The notes under the pieces: model-generated
Databases searched by the model: none
Seen by the model: the letters and a program-made list of their open reading frames with translations, nothing else
What the model was told of the DNA's origin: nothing
Assembly: GCF_918697865.1 (NCBI RefSeq)
Contig: NZ_CAKKMV010000010.1
Span: 175,018 to 239,017 of the forward strand
Source of the DNA: Massilia sp. Bi118
GTDB taxonomy: Bacteria; Pseudomonadota; Gammaproteobacteria; Burkholderiales; Burkholderiaceae_D
Length of the DNA stretch: 64,000 nt
Direction of reading: 5' to 3'
Translations under genes and position numbers: made by a program
Shown here: positions 40,655-52,530 of the stretch, in pieces
Layout of the letters: each line of letters begins with the position of its first letter
Position numbering within the stretch: position 1 is the first letter of the stretch

Positions 40655-41355
40655 TGCAGGCTGTACTTCACACGATAGGGTTGGTAACCGAGGATGCGTT
40701 TGAACTGCTGCAGGCCGGGCTGGGCGCCGAAAAAGGTGTCGTACATGACGTAGCGCACCCGCTTTTCCTCCAGCAGGCGGCTGACGATGTCGACCATCAG
40801 CAAATGCATGATGCCGTCGTTGTTGCGAATCCCGATCAGCTGGGAAAAGGCGCTGAAATTGCCGTAGTGGCCGATGTTGGCGTAGGCCACCAGCCTGCCC
40901 TCAAGGTCCAGCACGCCGTAGTAGCTGAAGTGGGGCTGGCGCTCGAAGCGCATGACCTTCTCGCGGTACTTGTCGTCCATCGGCCGGCCCTGGCGCTCTT
41001 CCAGCGAGGTGTTGATCGCGTGGATGGCGTCGACGTACTCGTTGCGCTCGATCTCGGTGCAGACATAGCCGCGCGATCGGGCCCGCTTGGCGTGCCAGGC
41101 GCCCCGGTTCTTGCCCTGGATCTCCTCCAGATAGGCCGGCGGCCCGGTAAAGCGGCCAAGGTCGATCAGGGCCGCGCCCATGGTCTTGTTGCCGATGAGC
41201 TTGTAGCGCGGATGCCGCCGCGTGTAGTAGCGGTAGGTCTTCGCGATGTCCTCGGGCTCGATGCGGGAATCGAACTGCAGGCGCGCCACGGGCATGCGCA
41301 GCAGCTCGCGCAGGGTGGCGCTCAGGGTGTCGTATCGTCGCAGGAAGGTGTTCAT
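40651..41355 (-). CDS. GNAT-like acyltransferase of unknown specificity
   Basis: 234-residue soluble protein. The second half has the look of a GNAT or FemAB-type fold: YYGVLDLEGRLVAYANIGHYGN and a C-terminal VRYVMYDTFFGA followed by GLQQFKRILGYQPYRVKY, which resembles the acyl-acceptor strand and final beta hairpin. The canonical Q/RxxGxG/A acetyl-CoA loop is not obvious, so the call is tentative. The ATG at 41355 follows the upstream glycosyltransferase by 2 bp, and its stop overlaps the deacetylase-like gene. It probably acylates an amino sugar in this pathway. Confidence 0.55.
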   Translation of the reverse strand: MNTFLRRYDTLSATLRELLRMPVARLQFDSRIEPEDIAKTYRYYTRRHPRYKLIGNKTMGAALIDLGRFTGPPAYLEEIQGKNRGAWHAKRARSRGYVCTEIERNEYVDAIHAINTSLEERQGRPMDDKYREKVMRFERQPHFSYYGVLDLEGRLVAYANIGHYGNFSAFSQLIGIRNNDGIMHLLMVDIVSRLLEEKRVRYVMYDTFFGAQPGLQQFKRILGYQPYRVKYSLQ

Positions 41356-41357
41356 GG

Positions 41358-42482
41358 TCAGGCGGTACGGGTGGGTGAAAGGGCGAGGCCGTCGTGGAAG
41401 GCCAGCAGCTTGTCGGCCTCCCCGCGCCAGTTGTAGCGGGCGTGGACGGCGCGGCGGCCGTTTTCGCCCATCAGGCGGGCCTTTTGCGGGTGGCGGCAGA
41501 AATCGTCGATGGCCGCCGCGATCGCGGCCGGATCGAGCGGATCGACGCAGACGCCGCAGCCGTTGCCTTCGACGATCTCCTGCCACAGCGGGAAGCGCGA
41601 GGCGATCACCGGCAGTCCGGCCGCCATGTACTCGAACATCTTGACCGGCAGCGCATCCAGGTAATTCACCACCGGATGCAGGGTGACGAGGCCGGCCATG
41701 GCGCGGCCCATCGCGCGCTGCACCCCAGCGCGGTCCAGGTGACCGTGGGGGTCGACCCGCTCCCAGCCGGGATAGCCCATGACCTCGCGCTCCAGCGCCG
41801 CCTCCGAAAAGCTGCCCACCAGCGACAGGCGCGCGGGCGTGCGCAGCAGTTCGCAGGCGCGCACCAGCTCGCGGATGCCGCGGATCTCGGAGATGCTGCC
41901 GACGTAGCAGACTTCCATCGCCTTGTGGTCCCAGTCCGGGGCCGCGTCGAATTCCTGCAGCACCGGATAGTTGTTGACGTCCACCGTGTTCGGATTGATG
42001 CCGGCCAGGCGTTCGCGGATGAAGGGCGTGGCCGCGATCAGGCCGTCGAAGCGGCGGCAGGCGCGGCGTTCATAGGCGGCGAAGACGCTCGAGAGCAGGT
42101 GCCGCGAGAAGCGGTTCAGGTAGGGCTTGGCCAGCAGCTGGGTTGGCACGTCCTCGTGCGAGTCGAACACGACCTGGCGGCCGCGCCGCTTCAGGCGCAG
42201 TCCGGCCGGGATCAGCTCCGGGTCGTGCAGCTGGTAGACGTCGGCGTCGAGGCTGAGCGCGGCGCGCAGCACCCGGCCGGTGGTGCGCAGCACGCGGTGC
42301 AGGCGCCCGCCGGGGCGGCCGACGTCGAGGATGCGCACGCCGTCGGCCCGCTCCTCGCCCAGGCCGTCCGCCACGACCAGGGTGACCTCATGCCCGCGAG
42401 CTGCCAGGCTGCGGCATTGCTTGACGAAGATCCTCGTGTCGTAGCGGGGATGGGCTGAGGTGAGGTGGACGATATTTGCCAT
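41358..42482 (-). CDS. glycosyltransferase family 4
   Basis: 374-residue GT-B enzyme. It begins [19 protein letters not shown], the typical N-terminus with a Gly/Asp-containing acceptor loop, and the C-terminal site reads [17 protein letters not shown] followed by [13 protein letters not shown]. It belongs to the same Wzx/Wzy operon. Its first 95 bp overlap the end of the upstream polymerase gene, an unusually long overlap. Sugar specificity is unknown. Confidence 0.87.
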   Translation of the reverse strand: MANIVHLTSAHPRYDTRIFVKQCRSLAARGHEVTLVVADGLGEERADGVRILDVGRPGGRLHRVLRTTGRVLRAALSLDADVYQLHDPELIPAGLRLKRRGRQVVFDSHEDVPTQLLAKPYLNRFSRHLLSSVFAAYERRACRRFDGLIAATPFIRERLAGINPNTVDVNNYPVLQEFDAAPDWDHKAMEVCYVGSISEIRGIRELVRACELLRTPARLSLVGSFSEAALEREVMGYPGWERVDPHGHLDRAGVQRAMGRAMAGLVTLHPVVNYLDALPVKMFEYMAAGLPVIASRFPLWQEIVEGNGCGVCVDPLDPAAIAAAIDDFCRHPQKARLMGENGRRAVHARYNWRGEADKLLAFHDGLALSPTRTA

Positions 42483-43674
42483 ATTTTCTCTCGAACCGGT
42501 ATTGCGAGTAAGCGCCGAGCGTTGCTCCGATGAGCATGTCGGTGAAGAAGTGCGAAGAAATCAAGAGCAGGACGGTGACGCAGGCCATGGAAAAGCCGAG
42601 GATGAATTCCGGGCGCCGGCGGCCCGCCAGGTACTCCTTGAAGAACATCGGGATTGCGGGAACGATGGTGATGGCCAGCACGTAGACGAAGCCGAACAGT
42701 CCCAGGTCGACCCAGGCCGACAGCACGTTGTGCGAGTAATAGCCGGGCGCATAGCTGGCGTAGTCACCGAGGATGGGATGGGCGGCGATGGTCTGGCGCG
42801 CGTACACGGTCAGGTGGTGGCGCTTGTTGGCCGAGGTCGAATGCGACAGGTCCACCAGTTCGAGGATGCGGCTTTCCGGCAGGGGGGCGATGATGTCGTC
42901 GAGGTGGACGTAGATGGCCATGCCGATCACCACCGCCAGGCCGAGGAAGACCAGCTTGTGGCGCGAAAAATAGAATTCGATGATGGGGATCGCGAACAGC
43001 AGGGCCGCGAACTCGCTGCGCGCGGTATTCACGAACAGGGTCGCCGCGCCGACCGCGTACAGGGCCAGGCGCAGCGGCATCGAGCGGGTGTAGGCGACCA
43101 CCGGCAGGAAGGTCATCAGGTAGGAGCGCGCGAAGCCCTGGTAGGTGGCCAGGCTTTCGGCGTCCCGTGCGATGCCGAGGGCGCCCAGGTAGAACACGCC
43201 GTTGACGGAAAAGCTGAAGGCGATGGCGGACATCCCGGCCAGGCTGGCGAGGGCCATCAGGCGGAACTGGCGGTGCTCGAAATCGATGAAGGTGAACATG
43301 ATGAAGGTGTTCACCATGAACAGGATGCAGACCAGGTGGTTGGCGATGATGGCGCGGTTGGCGCCCGCCGCGGCGTTGACGATGATGACGGCCACGAAGT
43401 AGGCGTTGAACAGGCCGTAGTGCAGGTCGACCGCGGAGCGGCGCCGGGCGTCCAGCCGCATGCGCCGGTAGTACACGAAGAACAGCGGCAGCATGTAGGC
43501 GATCGAGATCGGCGAGAAGTAGCCGCCCAGGAAGGCCCCGGTGGTGCCCGTGCCCAGCAGCGTGTGGTAATAGAAGAAGCCTGGGAACAGCAGAAAGAAC
43601 GCCGAGTTCAGCAGCAGCTGTTCGCGCGTGTTCGTGCCGGGCCTGTGGGTGCTCGTTTTCATCGTGCTGTCCAT
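42388..43674 (-). CDS. wzy: O-antigen/exopolysaccharide polymerase-like membrane protein (Wzy)
   Basis: 428-residue protein with about ten to twelve hydrophobic helices. The segment [18 protein letters not shown] matches the His-Asn/Gly pattern of Wzy/WaaL-type O-antigen ligase-polymerases, and a preceding large loop carries [18 protein letters not shown]. The last 32 residues are a hydrophilic tail coded inside the next gene. Position between the flippase and the glycosyltransferases supports a polymerase. A ligase cannot be excluded, but no lipid A-core locus is present. Confidence 0.75.
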   Translation of the reverse strand: MDSTMKTSTHRPGTNTREQLLLNSAFFLLFPGFFYYHTLLGTGTTGAFLGGYFSPISIAYMLPLFFVYYRRMRLDARRRSAVDLHYGLFNAYFVAVIIVNAAAGANRAIIANHLVCILFMVNTFIMFTFIDFEHRQFRLMALASLAGMSAIAFSFSVNGVFYLGALGIARDAESLATYQGFARSYLMTFLPVVAYTRSMPLRLALYAVGAATLFVNTARSEFAALLFAIPIIEFYFSRHKLVFLGLAVVIGMAIYVHLDDIIAPLPESRILELVDLSHSTSANKRHHLTVYARQTIAAHPILGDYASYAPGYYSHNVLSAWVDLGLFGFVYVLAITIVPAIPMFFKEYLAGRRRPEFILGFSMACVTVLLLISSHFFTDMLIGATLGAYSQYRFERKYGKYRPPHLSPSPLRHEDLRQAMPQPGSSRA

Positions 43675-43678
43675 CGCT

Positions 43679-44923
43679 TCATGCCGGCGCCAGCCTGTTC
43701 CCGGAGCATTCGTAGGACATGCGCAGGTAGACCAGGTAGAGCATCGAATAGCCGATCGTGTACCACAGCACGTTCTGGCGCAGCGTTCCCGGGGCCAGGA
43801 AGGCGCACAGGGTCATCAGGAACAGGGCGACCTGCCACAACAGGTCGACTTTCTGCCGGCCGGTCACGAAGAACACATAGCTGAGCGGGCTGGCGATGAA
43901 GTTCAGGAAGCACAGTGGCGCCAGGATCTGCGCCAGCTCGCCGGCCGGGCGCCAGTTGGCGCCGAAGGCAAAGGCGAACAGCTGGGGCGAGAACAGCAGC
44001 AGCACCACGGCCGGACCGAGGCCCAGCAGCGACAGGGCCTTGAAGGTGTAGCGGTAGGCGCGGCGGCAGTTGCCGACGGTTTCGAATTCCTGGACGGATT
44101 CGCGCTTGAACACTTCCAGTACCGAGGCGGCCAGCAGCGAAACCGGGGCGGCCAGCACGCGGTTGGTCAGGGCGTACAGGCCGGCGGCCAGGGCGCCATG
44201 GCGCATGCCGATCAGGAACAGCGGCATCTGGCTGACCAGGGCGTTGAGCAGGTTCGAGGGCAGCGAGAAGCGCCAGAACTTCTGGTGCCGCAGCAGATAG
44301 GCCGTCGCCGAATGGTCCAGGCGCAGCGTGAGGCGCGGCGAAGGTGGGCGCAGCAGCAGGTTGGCGGCGAACAGCCCGGCCGTCAGGCCGATCAACTGCC
44401 CGGCGAGCAGGCCGAACTCGCCGGCGCCGAAGTACAGCAGGACCAGCTGGCTGAGCGCGATCGTGGCCGCGCCCCAGACCTTGGCGCGGGCGGCCTTGCC
44501 GAAAGCCTTGTGCGAGGTGGCGTAGGCCAGCGTGGTCTGGGTGTAGGCGGTCAGCCAGGTACCCAGGCCGATCACCGCCAGCGCCAGCCAGGACTGCTCG
44601 CGCAGCGCGGGCAGCCCGAAGGCGTGGGCGCCCATCGCAGCCAGCGACACCAGCACCGCGGTGATCGAGGCCGTGTAGAGCACCACGCTGAAGCAGACCC
44701 GCTGCTGCTCCTTCTCGTGGTCGAGGATCATCGCCGTTTCCAGCCGCAGGGTGGCCGCGATGGCGGAGACGGCGACGACCCCGAGCCAGACCGAGAAGGC
44801 GCCCATTTCGCTGGGCGTGCACATGCGAGTGATCAGGGGCGCGGCCAGCAGGGGCATGGCCTGGGCCCCGAGCGCACCGCCCAGTACGGTGCCGACATGT
44901 TTCCAGAAGCCCGGCAGGCTCAT
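43679..44923 (-). CDS. wzx: oligosaccharide flippase (Wzx)
   Basis: 414-residue polytopic protein of the polysaccharide-transport (MATE/MVF-like) family with about twelve helices. The N-terminal GFWKHVGTVLGGALGAQAMPLLAAPLITR, quoted only as residues 5-33, is the family-typical first helix pair. LLRHQKFWRFSLPSNLLNAL matches the second-half motif. It translocates lipid-linked repeat units to the periplasm. The ATG at 44923 overlaps the wbpE-like stop by 4 bp (ATGA). The polymerase gene begins 4 bp after its stop. Confidence 0.88.
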   Translation of the reverse strand: MSLPGFWKHVGTVLGGALGAQAMPLLAAPLITRMCTPSEMGAFSVWLGVVAVSAIAATLRLETAMILDHEKEQQRVCFSVVLYTASITAVLVSLAAMGAHAFGLPALREQSWLALAVIGLGTWLTAYTQTTLAYATSHKAFGKAARAKVWGAATIALSQLVLLYFGAGEFGLLAGQLIGLTAGLFAANLLLRPPSPRLTLRLDHSATAYLLRHQKFWRFSLPSNLLNALVSQMPLFLIGMRHGALAAGLYALTNRVLAAPVSLLAASVLEVFKRESVQEFETVGNCRRAYRYTFKALSLLGLGPAVVLLLFSPQLFAFAFGANWRPAGELAQILAPLCFLNFIASPLSYVFFVTGRQKVDLLWQVALFLMTLCAFLAPGTLRQNVLWYTIGYSMLYLVYLRMSYECSGNRLAPA

Positions 44924-46053
44924 ACGCTCAAGACCGCAGCGGTGGCCGCGCCGGTTTCCTGTGCGGCGCGCAGCAGCGTATCGCACACGGTGCGGATCTC
45001 GGCGTCCGACAGGTAGGGCCCCATCGGCAGGCTCATCACCTTGCCGGCCAGGGCGTCCGACGCCGGGCAGGCGGCCGCTGGGTCCAGGTGGGCATAGGCC
45101 GGCTGGCGGTGGATGGGCACAGGATAGTGCACGGCGGTCGGGATCTTCGCCGCCGCCAGCGCCGCCTGCAGCTCGGCGCGCTGTTCCAGCACCACCGTGT
45201 ACTGCGCATACACGCTGGTGCGGTCCTCGCGCCGCAGGATGGGGCGTACGCCGGCTTCATTGCCGAGCAGCAGGGCGTCGTAGGTGGCGGCGGCGCGCTG
45301 GCGCTGCTGCAGTTCCCAGTCGAACAGTTCGAGCTTGGCCAGCACCACGGCGCACTGCAGGGTGTCCATGCGGCCGCCGACGCCGATGCGGGTGTGCACG
45401 TAGCGCTTGGACTGCCCGTGCACGCGGATCTCGCGCATGGCCCTGGCCAGTTCGTCGTCGCTGGTGAACAGGGCGCCGCCGTCGCCGTAGCAGCCCAGCG
45501 GCTTGCTGGGGAAGAAGCTGGTGCAGGCGATGCCGGACAGGTTGCAGCTCTGGCGGCCGCGGTAGCTGGCGCCGAAGCTCTGGGCGGCGTCCTCGATGAC
45601 GGCCAGGCCGTGGCGTTCGGCGATGGCATTGATCTCGTCCATGTCGGCCGGCTGGCCGTACAGCGACACCGGGATGATGGCCCGCGTCCTGGGCGTGATC
45701 TTTTCCTCGATCAGGGCCGGGTCGATGTTGCAGGTGAGGGGATCGATGTCGACGAAGACCGGGGTCGCCCCGAGCAGCACGATGGCCTCGGCGGTGGCGA
45801 TGAAGGTGAACGGCGTCGTGATCACTTCGTCCCCGCGTCCCACGCCCAGGGCCATCAGCGCGACCAGCAGGGCTTCGGTGCCCGAGGCCACGGTGATGCA
45901 GTGGCGCGCGCCGGTGTACTCGGCCAGGCGCGCTTCGAGCTCGCCGACTTCGGGGCCCATGATGTACTGGCCATGGTCGAGGACCGCCTGGATGCGGCCG
46001 TTGATCAGCTCGCGCGATGCCTGGTATTGGGACTTGAGGTCGATGAATTCCAT
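44920..46053 (-). CDS. wbpE: UDP-2-acetamido-3-keto-glucuronate aminotransferase (WbpE/WlbC)
   Basis: 377-residue DegT-family aminotransferase. It converts the 3-keto sugar from WbpB to the 3-amino sugar. The PLP lysine is K184 in SFFPSKPLGCYGDGGA, a motif particular to the WbpE/WlbC group, and VIEDAAQSFGA contacts PLP. The N-terminus MEFIDLKSQYQ is typical. It lies between the acetyltransferase (18 bp upstream) and wzx. The pathway assignment rests on having all four WbpA-B-D-E partners together. Confidence 0.87.
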   Translation of the reverse strand: MEFIDLKSQYQASRELINGRIQAVLDHGQYIMGPEVGELEARLAEYTGARHCITVASGTEALLVALMALGVGRGDEVITTPFTFIATAEAIVLLGATPVFVDIDPLTCNIDPALIEEKITPRTRAIIPVSLYGQPADMDEINAIAERHGLAVIEDAAQSFGASYRGRQSCNLSGIACTSFFPSKPLGCYGDGGALFTSDDELARAMREIRVHGQSKRYVHTRIGVGGRMDTLQCAVVLAKLELFDWELQQRQRAAATYDALLLGNEAGVRPILRREDRTSVYAQYTVVLEQRAELQAALAAAKIPTAVHYPVPIHRQPAYAHLDPAAACPASDALAGKVMSLPMGPYLSDAEIRTVCDTLLRAAQETGAATAAVLSV

Positions 46054-46071
46054 GATGTCTTGTCGCTCCGG

Positions 46072-46680
46072 TCAGAGTTGGGAGTGCGAGGGAAGCAGGC
46101 TGCAGACGCCGTTGACCAGCTGGTAGACCTCGCCGGTATGCGGGCAGGTGGCCTCGCCGTTGCCGCTGAGGCGCAGCGGCAGGCGTTCGCCGAAGCGGCT
46201 GATCCAGCCGACCTGGCGCGCCGGCACGCCGGCCATCAGGGCGAAGTCCGGCACGTCCTGCTTGACCACCGCGCCGGCGCCGATGAAGGCATAGGCGCCG
46301 ACGGTTACGCCGCAGACGATGGTGGCGTTGGCGCCGATGCTGGCGCCGTGCCGCACCAGGGTGCGCCGGTATTGATCCTTCCTCACGATGCCGGAGCGCG
46401 GGTTGTAGACGTTGGTGAACACCATGCTGGGCCCGCAGAACACTTCGTCCTCGAGGGTGACGGCGTCGTAGACCGAGACGTTGTTCTGGATCTTGACCCG
46501 GTCGCCGATCACGACGTCGTTGCCGACGAAGACGTTCTGGCCGAGCGAGCAGCCGGCGCCGATGCGCGCGCCGCCGCAGACGTGGGAAAAATGCCAGACC
46601 CGGGTGCCGGGGCCGAGCACCGCGCCCTCGTCGACGATGGCGCTGGCGTGCACGGCATGGGATTCGAGAGGCGCGTTCAC
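46072..46680 (-). CDS. wbpD: UDP-2-acetamido-3-amino-glucuronate N-acetyltransferase (WbpD/WlbB)
   Basis: 202-residue left-handed parallel beta-helix acetyltransferase. Hexapeptide repeats run through [30 protein letters not shown] and [13 protein letters not shown]. The Asn-rich [10 protein letters not shown] and the His in LVRHGASIG match the WbpD/WlbB catalytic region. It N-acetylates C3 to give UDP-2,3-diacetamido-2,3-dideoxy-glucuronate. The last 45 residues extend beyond the helix and include a CPHTGEVY segment. It starts 2 bp after wbpB stops. Confidence 0.87.
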   Translation of the reverse strand: MNAPLESHAVHASAIVDEGAVLGPGTRVWHFSHVCGGARIGAGCSLGQNVFVGNDVVIGDRVKIQNNVSVYDAVTLEDEVFCGPSMVFTNVYNPRSGIVRKDQYRRTLVRHGASIGANATIVCGVTVGAYAFIGAGAVVKQDVPDFALMAGVPARQVGWISRFGERLPLRLSGNGEATCPHTGEVYQLVNGVCSLLPSHSQL

Positions 46681-46682
46681 GA

Positions 46683-47744
46683 TCAGTACTCCAGCGGCAG
46701 GGCCACGCGCTTGCCGTCGCGCGCCGATTTATAGGCGGCGATCAGCACCTCGAGCGACTTCAGCCCCTCGCGGCCATCGGTTTCCGGCTCGGCCTCGCCG
46801 CGCAGGACCTTGATCACGTTGTCGTAGTAGAGCGGGTGGCCGAAGCCGTAGACCGAGGTGGTCTCGTAGCTGGCGTCGCTCACCTTCTCGTCGTCGGGGT
46901 CGGGGGTGGCGAACTCCCATTGCTGGATCTCGTTCACCGCCACGCCGCCGATGCGCACGGTGCCATGCTCGCCCAGGATGGTGATCGAGCCTTCCAGGTT
47001 GCGCGGGTAGGTGAGCATGGTGACGTTCATCGAACCCAGCGCGCCATTGCGCCAGCGCAGGCTCAGGACGCCGGTATCCTCGACCTCGATGTCGCGCGCC
47101 AGGGTGGCGGTATAAGCCTGCAGGCTCTCGACCGGGCCGACGATCCAGTCGATCAGGTCGACGTAGTGGCTGGCCTGGTTCATGAAGGCCCCGCCGTCGA
47201 ATTCCCAGGTGCCGCGCCATTTGGCGCTGCGGTAGTACTCCTGCGGGCGGGTCCAGAACACGTTGAGGTTGACCATATAGATGCGGCCGAAGCGCTTCTT
47301 GTCGACCGCGTTCTTGAGCAGCTGCAGGGTGGCGTTGCGGCGGTTCTGCTTGACCACGAACAGGCGCACCCCGGCGGCGTCGGCGGCAGCCACCATGCGC
47401 TTGCCGTCCTCCCAGCGGGTCGCCATCGGCTTTTCCGTCATCACGTGGCGGCCGCTGTGGGCGATCTGGATGGCCTGCTCGGGATGCAGGCCGGACGGCG
47501 TGGTGACCACGACGATGTCGGCATCGATTTCGCGCAGCATCTGCTCCAGGTTGCCGTAGCCTTCGGCGCCGGTCAGGCCGACGGCGCGGTCGAGAGCGCG
47601 CGGATCGACGTCGCAGACGCCGACCAGCTCGGCGCGGTCCTGTTGCTTGCGCAGCGCCTCGAAGTGATTGTTGGCGATGCGGCCGCAGCCGACCAAGGCG
47701 AAGCGGATCTTGCGGTCCTGGATGGGGGCGGGATAGTGGCGCAT
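46683..47744 (-). CDS. wbpB: UDP-N-acetylglucosaminuronate 3-dehydrogenase (WbpB/WlbA), Gfo/Idh/MocA family
   Basis: 353-residue NAD-dependent oxidoreductase oxidising C3 of UDP-GlcNAcA. The Rossmann motif is [12 protein letters not shown], the catalytic Lys lies in [10 protein letters not shown], and [17 protein letters not shown] is the Gfo/Idh/MocA substrate segment shared by WbpB/WlbA. GAGGA precedes the ATG. It lies 11 bp after wbpA. The WbpB/WlbA reaction is coupled to the aminotransferase step catalysed by WbpE. Confidence 0.88.
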   Translation of the reverse strand: MRHYPAPIQDRKIRFALVGCGRIANNHFEALRKQQDRAELVGVCDVDPRALDRAVGLTGAEGYGNLEQMLREIDADIVVVTTPSGLHPEQAIQIAHSGRHVMTEKPMATRWEDGKRMVAAADAAGVRLFVVKQNRRNATLQLLKNAVDKKRFGRIYMVNLNVFWTRPQEYYRSAKWRGTWEFDGGAFMNQASHYVDLIDWIVGPVESLQAYTATLARDIEVEDTGVLSLRWRNGALGSMNVTMLTYPRNLEGSITILGEHGTVRIGGVAVNEIQQWEFATPDPDDEKVSDASYETTSVYGFGHPLYYDNVIKVLRGEAEPETDGREGLKSLEVLIAAYKSARDGKRVALPLEY

Positions 47745-47755
47745 GATGGCGGTCC

Positions 47756-49084
47756 TCAGGCTTTCACGACGTTCGGCAGCGAAGTCGGATAGACCCCGCG
47801 GGTATCGACGACCAGGGCGGCGTACTGCCGGATCAGTTCGTAGTCGAAGCCGCTGTGGGCGGTCGCCAGCAGCACCACGTCGTAGGAGGCGATGGACTGC
47901 GGATCCAATTCCACGCTCTTGAGGTCGAAGTAATGCTCGCGCATGCGCGGGAAGCTCGGCACATGCGGGTCGGCATAGTCGACCACCGCGCCTTTCTCGC
48001 GCAGGATCTCCATCATCTCGACCGAGGGCGATTCGCGCATGTCCTCGACGTCCTTCTTGTAGGCGATGCCCAGCACCAGCACGCGGCTGCCCATCACCGA
48101 CTTGCCGCGCCGGTTCAGGGCGTCGGTGACCTTGCCGATCACCCAGTGCGGCATGTCGCTGTTGATCTCGCCGGCCAGTTCGATGAAGCGGGTATGCAGG
48201 CCGTATTCGCGCGCCTTCCAGGTCAGGTAGAACGGGTCGATCGGGATGCAGTGGCCGCCCAGGCCCGGGCCCGGATAGTAGGGGGTGAAGCCGAAGGGCT
48301 TGGTGGCGGCCGCGCGGATCACCTCGTGGATGTCGATGTCCATGCGGTCGGCGATGATCTTCATCTCGTTCACCAGGCCGATGTTGACGGCGCGGTGGAT
48401 GTTCTCCAGCAGCTTGGTCAGCTCGGCGGCGCGGGTCGAGCTGACCGGCACCACCTTGTCGATCGCCGGGCTGTAGAGGGCGATGCCGGCCTCCAGGCAG
48501 GCCGGGGTGACGCCACCGCAGACCTTGGGGATGGTGCGGGTGTGGAAGTTCGGATTGCCCGGGTCTTCGCGTTCGGGCGAGAACACCAGGAACACGTCGC
48601 GTCCGATCAGGAAGCCGCGCGATTCCAGGCGCGGCTTGAGTTCCTCGTCGGTGGTGCCGGGATAGGTGGTGCTTTCCAGCGACAGCACCTGGCCCGGCCG
48701 CATGAAGGGCAGCAGGGCGTCGGCGGTGTCGAGCACGAAGGACAGGTCCGGCTCGCGGTAGGCGTTCAGCGGGGTCGGCACGCAGATGATCAGGGCGTCC
48801 GGCTCGCCGGCGCGGGTGAAGTCGCTGGTGGCTTCGAAGCCGCGTTCGCGGGCGCGGGCGATGTCGGCCGCCTTGATGTGGTTGATATAGCTTTCCCCGC
48901 GGTTCAGGCGCTCGATCTTGGCGCCGTCGATGTCGATGCCGAGGACGCGGAAGCCCGCCTCGGAATAACGCAGGGTCAGCGGCAGGCCGACATAGCCAAG
49001 TCCGATGATGCCGATCACGGCCGTACGTTTGTCCAGCCGCTCGGTCAGCTGTTCGAGATATGCCGGTTTGCTTTCGTCACGCAT
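47756..49084 (-). CDS. wbpA: UDP-N-acetylglucosamine 6-dehydrogenase (WbpA)
   Basis: 442-residue nucleotide-sugar dehydrogenase that oxidises UDP-GlcNAc to UDP-GlcNAcA. The NAD motif is [13 protein letters not shown]. The catalytic Cys is in [11 protein letters not shown], with the Lys in [10 protein letters not shown] and [16 protein letters not shown] in the UDP-binding domain. The ATG at 49084 with GAGGACA upstream is preferred over an in-frame TTG 15 bp earlier. It follows the 4,6-dehydratase by 19 bp and begins the WbpA-B-D-E set. Confidence 0.9.
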   Translation of the reverse strand: MRDESKPAYLEQLTERLDKRTAVIGIIGLGYVGLPLTLRYSEAGFRVLGIDIDGAKIERLNRGESYINHIKAADIARARERGFEATSDFTRAGEPDALIICVPTPLNAYREPDLSFVLDTADALLPFMRPGQVLSLESTTYPGTTDEELKPRLESRGFLIGRDVFLVFSPEREDPGNPNFHTRTIPKVCGGVTPACLEAGIALYSPAIDKVVPVSSTRAAELTKLLENIHRAVNIGLVNEMKIIADRMDIDIHEVIRAAATKPFGFTPYYPGPGLGGHCIPIDPFYLTWKAREYGLHTRFIELAGEINSDMPHWVIGKVTDALNRRGKSVMGSRVLVLGIAYKKDVEDMRESPSVEMMEILREKGAVVDYADPHVPSFPRMREHYFDLKSVELDPQSIASYDVVLLATAHSGFDYELIRQYAALVVDTRGVYPTSLPNVVKA

Positions 49085-49103
49085 GAGTGTCCTCGTCAAA
49101 AAG

Positions 49104-51074
<1,971 letters not shown>

Positions 51075-51446
51075 GATCTCGGAAGGCTACGTGGTTGCGG
51101 GTTATCTTTTTCTCGGGGATATAGCCTGGCTAAATCGAGGCTGGTATTTATTTCTTATGTCTTATTTCGCGGAAATAATTTTGGGAAGAGTAAAAATGGC
51201 CGCTTTTTAGATTGCTTATTGCTGAGTAAGTTTATTATCCGATTTGGAAAGATTGATGGGTTTGACCATGCTCAACCGGCATAAGGGAATTAAATCTTTC
51301 TCTGCTATTTTGGAAATGAGAAATTAATTGCCTGATTTAATTTATTTCCTAATTGCAGGAATAAAGATGAAAATAGGAAATGAAAAGCCCAAAAGAAAAC
51401 GGGCCGCATCGAGCGGCCCGCGAGGGAGGAGGGGAGGAAGAAAGGA
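51075..51446. promoter_or_regulatory. AT-rich intergenic region heading the polysaccharide operon
   Basis: 372 bp without a gene and clearly more AT-rich than the rest of the window. It should contain the promoter for the minus-strand operon, but no confident -35/-10 pair is visible. An imperfect inverted repeat, GGTTTGACCATGCTCAACC, is centred near 51267. No ops/JUMPstart element (GGCGGTAG) is seen. AT-richness could make it a site for an H-NS/MvaT-like silencer (inference). The left end carries the terminator of the next gene. Confidence 0.5.
51391..51420 (-). terminator. rho-independent terminator after the DUF1460 gene
   Basis: On the minus strand, CGGGCCGC (51413-51420) pairs with GCGGCCCG (51400-51407) around CTCGAT. 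A T-rich tract (TTTTCTTTT) follows at 51391-51399. Confidence 0.85.
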
Positions 51447-52394
51447 TCAGGCGCCCGGGCGGGGCTGCGGCGCCATCGGCGGTACCACGATGTTCTCGTT
51501 CAGGCGCAGGAACTTGAAACCGGCCAGCACCTGGCCGTTCTTGCCTTCCTTGCGGTTCCGTTCCTCACGTGCCGCGGCGCGCGCGATGAAGGACTCGAAG
51601 GTCTCTTCGGCTACCCGCGGTTCGGACGAATGCAGGAAGTGGCGCTGGCCGTCGGCGCCCAGGACCACCAGGCCCACATGCGAGGCCCAGTACTCGCCGT
51701 TGCGGGTCGAGATGACGTTCACGAAATCGCCTTCCTGCAGCTGGCCGGCGATGGCCGCCACCTGGTCCTTCGCCACATAGGCCTGGCGGCTGGTCTCGAC
51801 CGGGATGTTGCGCTCGGTGTGGTGGCGGGTCTTCAGGAAGCGCGCCCGGTCCACCGTCATCGAATACGACGGACCGGCGGCGCCGGCCAGTTCCGCGCTG
51901 ATGTCGGTGACCAGCCAGCGGTTGGCGACGTTCCAGTCCATCTCGGTGTAGTGGTTGCGCGTGGCGACGCCGATCACGCCGTCGCGGTAGCGGATCCGCT
52001 GCAGCATCCAGAAGAATTCTTCCCACGACTTCGACAGCGCCATCGCATAAGTGTGTTCCGCGAACACCACGCAGTCGCTGTGATCGAGACTGAACATCGG
52101 CAGGTTGTCGTGTACCTCATACGGGAATTCGCCCAGCAGGTTCAGGGTGTAGGGCTGGCCGATGTTCTTGCGGCCGATCGCCGCGATGCGCTTGCGCAGG
52201 TCGGGCTCGGACTGGTGCACCCAGGCCACATAACGTCCCGCTTCAACCGGGCTCATCTGATAGATCTGTTTTTGCAGGATGGTCTCGATCGTGACCGGGG
52301 CCTGTGGCTGGGATGCCACGGCGGGCGGCGGCGCAACAGGTTTCGTGGCGCAGCCGGCGAAGGCGGCGGCGAGCAAGAGGCAGGCAAAACGCAT
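51447..52394 (-). CDS. DUF1460 (N-acetylmuramoyl-L-alanine amidase-like) lipoprotein
   Basis: 315-residue predicted lipoprotein (lipobox AGC, Cys15) of the DUF1460 amidase-like family, NlpC/P60-related. The candidate catalytic Cys is in LDHSDCVVFAEHTYAMAL and the candidate His in GEYWASHVGLVVLG. A Pro-rich linker follows the lipid anchor. It could trim peptidoglycan peptides at the outer-membrane inner face. It is separated from the polysaccharide operon by the AT-rich region and its own terminator, so a functional link is only positional. A DUF1460 protein is about this length. Confidence 0.8.
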   Translation of the reverse strand: MRFACLLLAAAFAGCATKPVAPPPAVASQPQAPVTIETILQKQIYQMSPVEAGRYVAWVHQSEPDLRKRIAAIGRKNIGQPYTLNLLGEFPYEVHDNLPMFSLDHSDCVVFAEHTYAMALSKSWEEFFWMLQRIRYRDGVIGVATRNHYTEMDWNVANRWLVTDISAELAGAAGPSYSMTVDRARFLKTRHHTERNIPVETSRQAYVAKDQVAAIAGQLQEGDFVNVISTRNGEYWASHVGLVVLGADGQRHFLHSSEPRVAEETFESFIARAAAREERNRKEGKNGQVLAGFKFLRLNENIVVPPMAPQPRPGA

Positions 52395-52530
52395 GGGTGT
52401 CTCCGAGGCAGATGCAATGCCGCACGCTAGCGCGGCGGTAAGGCATTTGCAAAATGAAAATTATGCGGACGAGTATAACCCCGTGTTCTCATCGGCTAGT
52501 AAACATTCCCTGAGGTTATGGTTTCTACAC

